NCBI GenBank assembly: GCA_963922205.1
Contig: CAWUHX010000238.1
Span: forward strand, 248,001-312,000
Source of the DNA: Romanomermis culicivorax
Taxonomy: Eukaryota; Nematoda; Enoplea; Mermithida; Mermithidae
Direction of reading: 5' to 3'
DNA length: 64,000 bases
Shown here: one piece after another, positions 57,252-64,000 of the stretch
How positions within the stretch are numbered: the first letter of the stretch is position 1
Layout of the letters: each line of letters starts with the position of its first letter
The notes under the pieces: generated by a model
The model's database searches: none
Told to the model about the DNA's origin: nothing
The model's input: the letters and a program-made list of their open reading frames with translations, nothing else
Made by a program: the position numbers and the translations under genes

Positions 57252-57823
57252 CGTCCAACGATACCGGGTCCTCTCCGGGGAAGTTGATGACCAAGCCTCG
57301 GCACAGGTGGACTTCGCGAAGAACGCCAATCTTCGGGGACCGCGGGATGGCTGCCGTCGGGAATGGCTCCATGATGCTGACATTGTCATTGACGGCGCGC
57401 AACATTTCTCCAAAGGCGTTGGCGACCGGTTGCTGTTGAGCAATCACCGCCAGTGTTTGGGCTCCTGTCGTCCTTGTTGATGGTGACGCTGCAACAACTG
57501 CTGAGGGCCCCACATTGCGACTGGCTTCCTCCACAGCCCGGCAGACGGCATCCATTGCCAGCAACCACGGTTCACCGTCCAACAGGATCTTGTCCACCGG
57601 GGTGGCACGAATCGTTCCGTCGGCGATAAACTTGAGTGCTCGTCAAGCGACGTCAGGTCCCAATATCCACAACGCTGCTGGCCCTGATAGCACCACATCC
57701 GCGGCTGTAAGCGCCTCAACCTCCAACGGCTCGTTGAGTAGCGCCCATGGGAGGTGCGGATACTTCTTGGCCAAATCCGTTGACCAAACGGCCCGCATCG
57801 TGTCGGTGACGGATGAGGAATCT
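57232..57823 (-). pseudogene. Unknown ORF between gag and glycoprotein, acidic C-terminus
   Basis: The frame runs from about 57823, after an acceptor-like TTTACAG, to a stop at 57232, with one TGA at 57643-57645. It includes [38 protein letters not shown], then [20 protein letters not shown], a Ser/Thr/Ala linker and an acidic end (DDDDDEE). The stop overlaps the glycoprotein ATG by about 20 nt, a compact arrangement typical of viral genomes. The family is not recognised. A donor-like GTAAAC near 57906 and the acceptor suggest a small intron joining a short ATG-initiated leader that overlaps the gag stop. Confidence 0.5.
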
Positions 57824-57916
57824 GTAAACCAGAAATCATTAAAGCCGGTGACTTATAAGGATATCTGATTTTCAGACCTGAAACGTCAGAAAAAGAAGGT
57901 AGTTTACCTAACAGAT

Positions 57917-59569
57917 TCATCGATTCCAATTGACGGAGACCTCCAATGCCGAGTCCATAGGAATTCCGGGCAGCGGTCCTTGGGTGATAAAACGTGCCCG
58001 AGGCGCCGGTGTACCTTCCGTCAGTCGATATGACGCGATTACGCTGACATCGTCAGTCGTTTTTGGTGTGGTTGACGGGTTTACGTTGACCGGCGTCACG
58101 TATTTCCGCGGCAGTGGCGGCAAAGCCGACAACGGAGTTGGTGCCGAAACCACTGCGGCAGCTGAAAACCCAATACTGATTACACAGACAGGATAACACA
58201 GTTGTGAGTGATCCGCCAGATGTTCAGCCAGAACTTCATCATTCAGATCAAACAGATCTGGGTGAAGAAGACTGTCGGTGGCCCTTACGGCATTATTTTG
58301 CCCTGGGGGTGACCGATATTGGTTCCCTGTCCCGTGAGGAGTTGGATTAGCATAATGCCGAAAATTTCCACTTGCCCCCTGAGGAAAGTAACCAGAATTA
58401 CCAAAGTTAGTCTCACCAGGCAGTGTCCAATTCCGATTTGGGCAGGCCGTAGCCCTGTGCACTCATAATTTCCGGCAATGCAGGCAGGGTCTGTCCCATT
58501 GGTCAGTTGGGTGCGCCCTCGTTCGACAAAAATAGCAACGGCTGGCGCCGGTGGCTGTGGCGGTGCTAGCGCCGGCGCTATCGGGATGTTGGGCCCAGCA
58601 ATTAGCGTTGTTGTGGGTGCAACATCCATGGTAGGAGCACATCTGTAAATGTGCCCCTAACGGGCGATCGCCAGCGTTTTGGATGTGCGTCAATGGCGTC
58701 CTTGATGGCATCGAACTTCTCCGAGGTGGCGCCGATTGCTGAGCCGTAAGTCGGGCAACATGAGCCGTAAGCGGGGCCATTTCCGATTGTAAATGTCCAA
58801 TTTTGTCGGACGGGGTTGCAGACGGACCTTGAGTGGTGCCCCTTTGATTCAACATTGACCTGATGTTGTCGGCGGTCGTTTGTTCTGAAGAGAAAACAGC
58901 ATTAGATGGGGCAGTATACCTAATCTCATCCCGAAAAATTTGCGATTCTGCATAACAGGCTGCTTTGAGAGTCTCTTCAAGAGTTGTGAACTCCCTGAAC
59001 TTAATACTATCTCAAAGGACTGGTCTCAACCCTCTCAGAAAGATAGGTTTTATAATGGAATCCCTAACGTCAGTTGCGAGATCCGGATAAGCCACCCTGG
59101 ACAGTCTCTTAAGGTGCTCAAGGTAGACTATCCCGGACTCAGTCGGCTTCTGCAGGTGATCCTGGATCAACTGCTGATGCAGATCTGAGTCACACCCTAC
59201 TGGAAAGTCTCGCCTAAGAAAAGCCGTGAACTCTTCGTAGAAGGGAGGCTGCAGAGTACCACCGCTAAAGTCCCGATAGGATGCGAGAGCAGGACCTGTT
59301 AGGCAAGACTCCAGAAACGCGATTTTATATGCATGATCCATTTCTGTTACTCCTTGAAGTGTAAAGAAACGGGTCACGTGAGATATAAAGTCCGTTATAG
59401 ACTCACCAAAAGCACCTGAAAAGGCAGGAGGGGCCATGAAGCTGGACACAGGAGGGTGCCTTCTGCCATTCATAGCCTCCAGCTTTTGGTTGAGTGGTCC
59501 AAGGGCATTTTCAAATGCAGCTTGGACCTTATTCTCAATCTGTGAAGGTAGATCGACTTCTGACGTCAT
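57917..59569 (-). pseudogene. gag: Gag (capsid and nucleocapsid)
   Basis: One frame of about 550 codons from the ATG at 59569 to TGA at 57917, with two internal TGA codons (59012-59014 and 58463-58465). Residues 35-185 are a retrotransposon Gag/capsid fold: PPAFSGAFGESITDFISHVT, KIAFLESCLTGPALASYRDF, FYEEFTAFLRRDFPVG, GIVYLEHLKRLSRVAYP. Further on are Cys/His clusters (CSYHGCCTHNNANCW; CYFCRTRAHPTDQW; CLHCRKL, stop, VHRATAC). The last resembles a CCHC knuckle with a TGA inside it. The C-terminal part is Pro/Ser-rich. Confidence 0.88.
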
Positions 59570-61200
59570 AGTTGAGAGTTCGTCTTCCTGTAAGGTTAGC
59601 TAAGACTGATAATCGTGCCTGTGAAGCTATTCGATCAAACTGAATAGAGAGGGGCTCACTTGTCTGCTTAAGCTTATTACTAAGGGGACAGGAACGTCTA
59701 GGTGTCTCTATTTTGTGAAGGTGAAGTAAGTGTTACTCTTGTAGTCGCGTGGCGAAGAGGTGCGGGAATTACGAGATTGTTTACGGGACGGCGTTTTGAG
59801 GCTTTAACGTTTGTTCTTTACAACAACTAGCGACCACTCAACGATGGGGCTAGAAAAGAACAAGGTTTTAGCCCTCAGAACGGCCAGAAGGTAAGATAGG
59901 TTGACTCAGAAGGGAAGTTATCTGGTCACCTATGTACTTAGAGAGGGGATAACCCGAGTGTAAAGAGAGGGGAGATTATACCCAAACTTTAGTGAAGAAA
60001 TGGTTCTAGACCGGGTTATTTAAACCAAAAGTAAATAAATTTAAATGAAATGGTGGTTTCCCAACCGTAAGAAAGAAGGACAACGTGAATACGTTCAGAT
60101 AAACCTGCCCAAAAGGGAATTTTATTTGGAGGTTAAGTCCATTGTGCTAGTTCACAAACCTTGGATATGGGAGAGCTCGTAATGGACAAATTCCTACTCA
60201 CCAGGAGTAGCGCATGGAGTAGCTTAAGAATTAATAAGTAAAGGGGGACAACTTAAAGTAAACTTAATGGGTGTAAATAGATAGGGACAAAATTAGTTTA
60301 CACACCAGACTATGCAAAGGGGATGCCCTATTATGCGATCAGTCTCACTCACTAGGAGCAATTGCGAACTCTGAAAAGTGTGATGACTAGACAGGAGGTT
60401 CCCAAGGGGACGACATTCGCACGTATTCTACAACCATGCCCAAAACGGGAGTGCGCGTCTTGAACAGAACAAGAACTCTCCAGGAGTATTATATATAGCT
60501 GGGGGCCGGGATTCCAGTCACTGAGATGAAGTGAGGATCGCTAGGTCACCAGTTGAGAGTAAGAGCACCAGGTACCGAGGTGCTATTCTGACACACTCAG
60601 TCAGTAAATGGGTGGCATGGGGGTCCTTGGCCCAGCTGTGCCTAAATGGAGGTGGGGAAATGCAGGCTTCCTCCTATGAATCGAGGCTAGGCCCAATGCA
60701 TCTTGAGATCAGGGGTACAGTCTGTCTCAATTAAATGAGTGAAAAGTGAAGGGCTAAGGCGGACTTAGTTGTAATGTGTTTAGGCGGACTCGAACACCTT
60801 CCCTTAGGCGGGCTAGCGGCATATTATGCTAAAGGACAAACCAACGGAGGTGGACTCAGGATTAAGGGCCACTCTAGTGCGGACATTATTAGGCCAGCTA
60901 ACGAAGGCGTTTGAGTGTAACGAATGATTACAGAGGGGTCTTTTACACTTTAGGCCCAAACAGTGGCTGTGCCGTAATTCCTGAGGAATTATTCTGGCAG
61001 GGACACTAAAGAAGATCATAGATGAGAAAGAAATGCAGGAATTTAGATAAGAAATTTACAGGAAGATTGTCAACCCTTGCAGTTGTTAGACACAGGCAGT
61101 ACTGACTGCAAATGCCTAATGGTTGCTTATGTTGAACAACCAACCCAGCTGAGGCCGAGTGTAAACCCCTTCAAACCTGCACTTAAAGCTCAGAAGGTGG
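59570..61200 (-). other. Leader-like region upstream of gag
   Basis: No gene is supported. Composition matches the retroelement rather than the AT-rich host DNA. A TATATATA run at about 60488-60498 is a candidate promoter on either strand. Motifs of the form TTAGGCGGACT/CTAAGGCGGACT recur at 60750-60900. A GTTCGAGTCC sequence (minus strand, near 60789) resembles a tRNA B box, but the flanks do not fold as a tRNA. Confidence 0.45.
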
Positions 61201-61540
61201 TCCATCAGTGCAGCTACCCTGGCAGACAACTTGATTAGTACCACGGACTGAGTGCATCCCAGGTTGAGTGAGCATATCTACTGATGTCTCCCAGGCACCA
61301 GTGACACACAGACACAACCCTCAAACAAGAGCCATAGGTGAGAAGGTAATACTCCAATCATCTCCTTGGACTCAAGTGGCATCCTGGAAACCCACAGTAA
61401 CCCGGTGCGGACGTCAAAAGATGTGATATACACCACCACACACTCGGTGCTGACCTCAGGTAACTGGGATGTAAGTGCCATAGTCTCATATTGCAGTATG
61501 TACGCAAAAAAGTATAAGCCTACGGCTACAGACTTCTTAT

Positions 61541-62230
61541 GGCAATATGGGGCATCGCCGTTGCTGATGCCAGAATAAGACTGTAAAGTCTTAATTCTGA
61601 TACTGGAATAGAGACATTATCATTGTGGACATCAGTAGATAGCACCCTAAGGCCAGCAACCCTGCTACGACAACACGGAGCATCGCCGTTGCTGACGTCA
61701 TAAGGTAATAGCTGAGTCGCAGTTATCCTACAACAATTATATGAGATGCAGTTGTTGCAGATGCCAGATGTGCGGTTTGTAAGGCCTCACATCTCTGAAC
61801 AACAATACGGTGCATTGTTGTTGCTGACGTCGAGGACTGAAGTCGGAATAGCTGACCAATCCTAGTGCAACAACACGAGCCTCTGCTGTTGCAGACGTCA
61901 GAAAGACAATGCCTTACGGTCACCATCCCGCAATAACAACCTGTTACATTGCCATTGCTGACGTCAGGGGTAGAGCCGGAGGGCCACCCACCCCTTAAAG
62001 CAACAGCAAGGGATGCAGCTGTTGCAGACACAGGGGGAGGACACAAAGAACCATCAACCCCTCAATTGCCACATGCTATGCGGCCATTGCTGACGTCAGA
62101 GGCATGACCCAGCTAGGTATGCCTCAGTGCAACAGCACCATGTGAGGTAGTTGCGGACGTCAGAGGTAAGGTCGCCAAGACACGTCACCTCATAACAACA
62201 ACACAATAAGTTGTTGTTGCTGACATCAGT
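61541..62230. repeat. Array of hairpin plus CRE-palindrome units, about 66-bp period
   Basis: Eleven CTGACGTCAG-like sites start at 61564, 61626, 61691, 61757, 61823, 61891, 61957, 62024, 62089, 62153 and 62219, spaced 62-68 bp. Three contain a perfect TGACGTCA (61693, 61959, 62091). Most are preceded by a hairpin of the AACAACA..TGTTGTT type, e.g. a 9-bp stem at 61798-61806/61814-61822, 9 bp at 62194-62202/62210-62218 and 8 bp at 62000-62007/62018-62025. Many spacers form a second hairpin with unit-specific stems: AAGACT/AGTCTT (61577), AGATGTG/CACATCT (61766), AGGCAT/ATGCCT (62100), GAGGT/ACCTC (62163). More degenerate units may extend left to about 61220. Function unknown. Confidence 0.8.
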
Positions 62231-63090
62231 GGTCACGATCGATAAGATGGTCATCACGTGCAGCTACCTAGAGAGAGAAGAGAAGGAAGAAGAAGACCGT
62301 ACATTAGTGGAAAAAAATAATAAAAATGACCTACTGAAGGGTTGCCAACTATGACATATGTGTGACTGGTAAAGAAAATGTGTTTTTTTTTGATAAATTT
62401 GAATAGAAGTGAGAAGAAAATGTTCATTTGCTTTTGGTAGGAAAAAGGATAAATTTTAATTTGTTTGTTTAGAAAAGGAGAGAGAGAAAAAAATGGATTA
62501 TTAGTCTTTATTTGAGTTGATTTTTGAGATAAGAAAATTTATTGGGTGAAAAAGTTATGATAATTGGGTCACACATTATGCATAGAAGACCGAAAAAAAT
62601 AAAAATTAAAGTACATAAAATAAAATTTGAGGCCCGAGAGATAAGCAATGTGATCTGCTAAGTATGGTGTTATATGTGTCAACAGTATAATTTTGGCTTG
62701 TTTGGCCGGAAAAATGAGCAACTTGGCTAGTGCTCAGTGAAGATGAGAAAAATTTTGAAAAAGTGTGTTGACACACATACCGGACACAGATAACCAATCA
62801 CGACCACACTTGAGGTCCAGAATCAAGAGCGGAAGGAGTACTGTATCTCGTGATCAGAGATCCCAAAACACTCAGGGGCTGTGAAAACCTCATGGGCTGT
62901 GATACTCAAGTACCTGTACCCAGGTATACTGTAGTTAGAGTACGTGCAAATCCCAGTCGTACTGTAACCAAATAGCCATACGGCGGTACAGTAACCTATC
63001 TGATCACAGGCAGTGGATGGAGCCCAAAAAAATGGAAAAGAAAGAAGAAAAAAACTAAAGAAGAGAGCTCAGAGGAGATTTAGGCAGAAT
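62231..63090. other. Purine-rich and AT-rich part of the leader region
   Basis: No gene seen. 62265-62305 and 62460-62490 are GA-rich. Several TACTGTA/TACAGTA motifs occur at 62930-63000. No open frame of note. Confidence 0.4.
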
Positions 63091-63099
63091 ACTCTATTT

Positions 63100-63560
63100 A
63101 CTCGACTCTGGGAAATTATGACTCTTGGGGATCGACTCTGGGGGAAAATCTGACACCAGGGGATTAAATAAAGCTTACGGGTGTTACTGTACTCATAAGG
63201 CATTAATTTACTCACAAGAATCAGGAATTTAATCACACGTGGGGCAAATCCCGACCTACAGTAATTAAACTCTTACTCAAATGTGGTGCTATCTGAGTTG
63301 GCATTAAAACTCGACCATAAGGGCCTATTCCAACCTAAGGGGCAGTGTACCTGCTTACGGGCGTATCCGACTTACATGAGGGCAAAAATTCATCCTAAGG
63401 GTCAGTAATCCCACTTTGAATGCAAATCAGCCGACCTGAGAGAGGTTTCCCCCACTCAAGTGGTGATTCTCATGATCTGAGAGAGGTTGCCCCACTCAAA
63501 CCAAAATTTTACCTAATTGAAAGAGGTATCTCACTCAAAAGGGTAAAAGGTTCGTTCCTA
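63100..63560. repeat. Degenerate tandem of an ACTYACAAGGGCAAATTCC-like unit
   Basis: Words such as ACTCATAAGGCATTAAT, ACTCACAAGAATCAGG, ATCACACGTGGGGCAAAT, ACTTACATGAGGGCAAA and ATCCTAAGGGTCAGTAAT recur every 18-32 bp for about 450 bp. No two units are identical, so it is an old tandem array. It lies between the hairpin array and the candidate LTR start. Confidence 0.5.
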
Positions 63561-63954
63561 AGGACTGTAAAGTCAGACTTAAAGGTCGATTTTCCAGCCT
63601 CGCCATGTCACATTAACTGAAATTGGGAGCCATGTCACATTAAGTAGGGTTGTGATCAGTCACATTGATGGGAAAACTCATACCGTATCCCGTAGGTAAT
63701 ACGGCCATGACACTGCAAGTGACATGCTGTGACCCTGTTGGGTGGCTCCCTTTATGGTTTCAGTTTGGGAACCTAACCCAGCTGGTACTACCACAGATAA
63801 ACCTATGGTGTACCTCAGCCTCGTCCTTGGGTTCACCTGTAGAATAATAGACAACGCGGCCTGGTCAGGGGTGCCAATCCCTTGTCCTCATTCACTGGGA
63901 ATGAGGGACGGTGCCATTCGCAGAATGGCGTACTGAAGGGGACCCTATTGTTAA
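63561..63954. other. Unassigned stretch adjoining the candidate LTR
   Basis: Contains a local direct repeat of ATGTCACATTAA (63605 and 63632). Open frames of about 60 codons have no recognised content. The minus-strand sequence next to 63955 does not show a standard tRNA primer-binding site. Confidence 0.35.
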
Positions 63955-64000
63955 CCTAAATCCCCTTATTGGCCCTGACCTTGAGGGTCTGAGGGCTTTC
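63955..64000. repeat. Candidate right LTR start, cut by the window end
   Basis: Second copy of the 48947-48992 repeat. No standard TGG-starting primer-binding site was found just inside it on the minus strand, so the LTR reading is provisional. Confidence 0.5.

Larger units (their letters stand above)
48947..64000 (-). mobile_element. Ty3/gypsy-class LTR retroelement with glycoprotein gene, decayed
   Basis: On the minus strand the order is gag (59569-57917), unknown ORF (about 57820-57232), glycoprotein (57251 to about 55330), retropepsin 1 (about 55300-54950), retropepsin 2 (about 54330-54000), RT (about 53510-52620), RNase H (52473-51817) and integrase (51735-50482). RT followed by RNase H and then integrase with an H2C2 zinc motif and a GPY module defines the Ty3/gypsy class. 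Envelope-like genes of this class normally follow pol; here it precedes pol. The best candidate for long-repeat evidence is the 46-bp direct repeat at 48947-48992 and 63955-64000 (45/46 identical). The right copy runs off the window, so LTR length and target duplication cannot be measured. Many stops and frame changes show the copy is inactive. Confidence 0.85.

Noticed and set aside
60765..60850. tRNA gene on the minus strand (GTTCGAGTCC B-box-like sequence)
   Set aside because: The T-arm stem does not pair and no acceptor or anticodon stem can be drawn.
61541..62230. CRISPR-like array (regular repeats with variable spacers)
   Set aside because: Conserved parts are only about 10 bp plus a variable hairpin, the spacers are self-complementary, there are no cas genes and the genome is eukaryotic.

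Overview
The window reads as nuclear DNA of a nematode. It holds three long interstitial arrays of TTAGGC, the nematode telomere unit, and is AT-rich and gene-poor with spliced genes that have short GT-AG introns. It also carries many short non-autonomous DNA transposons and foldback elements. The species cannot be named from sequence alone, and no rRNA, tRNA or spliced-leader RNA gene was recognised.

Two host genes can be supported. At 2406-2745 (minus strand) a GC-richer exon starts with ATG and ends in a splice donor; its family is not recognised. At 23258-27743 (minus strand) a complete three-exon gene encodes a 471-residue GnRH/adipokinetic-hormone-receptor-like rhodopsin-class GPCR. Both of its introns keep phase. 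Its second intron (2,957 bp) is almost entirely three inverted-repeat elements: a foldback, a long-TIR element and a mariner-type MITE.

Regions 2.7-23 kb and 28-48.6 kb are mostly mobile DNA. They include a PIF/Harbinger derivative keeping one transposase exon (12.57-13.39 kb), a roughly 5.1 kb MULE-like element with repetitive TIRs and a decayed transposase (17.4-22.6 kb), two mariner-type MITEs, and several palindromic MITE families. Each of the three TTAGGC arrays (10.8, 30.6 and 39.6 kb) sits inside an inverted-repeat element. From 45 to 50 kb there are near-complete palindromes of 0.76-1.35 kb.

From about 48.9 kb to the window end lies a decayed Ty3/gypsy-class LTR retroelement on the minus strand. 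Its order is unusual: gag, then an unknown ORF, then a glycoprotein with signal-peptide-like and transmembrane segments, then two consecutive retropepsin-like domains, reverse transcriptase, RNase H and integrase. The envelope-like gene therefore lies between gag and pol rather than after pol. At least nine in-frame stops (seven of them TGA), frame changes and a 138-bp insertion with a 19-bp direct repeat show this copy is dead.

Upstream of gag is a leader-like region of more than 4 kb. It contains the most unusual signal in the window: eleven units of 62-68 bp (61.54-62.23 kb). Each unit has a hairpin followed by a CRE-like TGACGTCA palindrome, and many have a second hairpin whose stem sequence changes from unit to unit while staying self-complementary. 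Boundaries, secondary structures and family calls were made by eye; no alignment, folding or database search was run.
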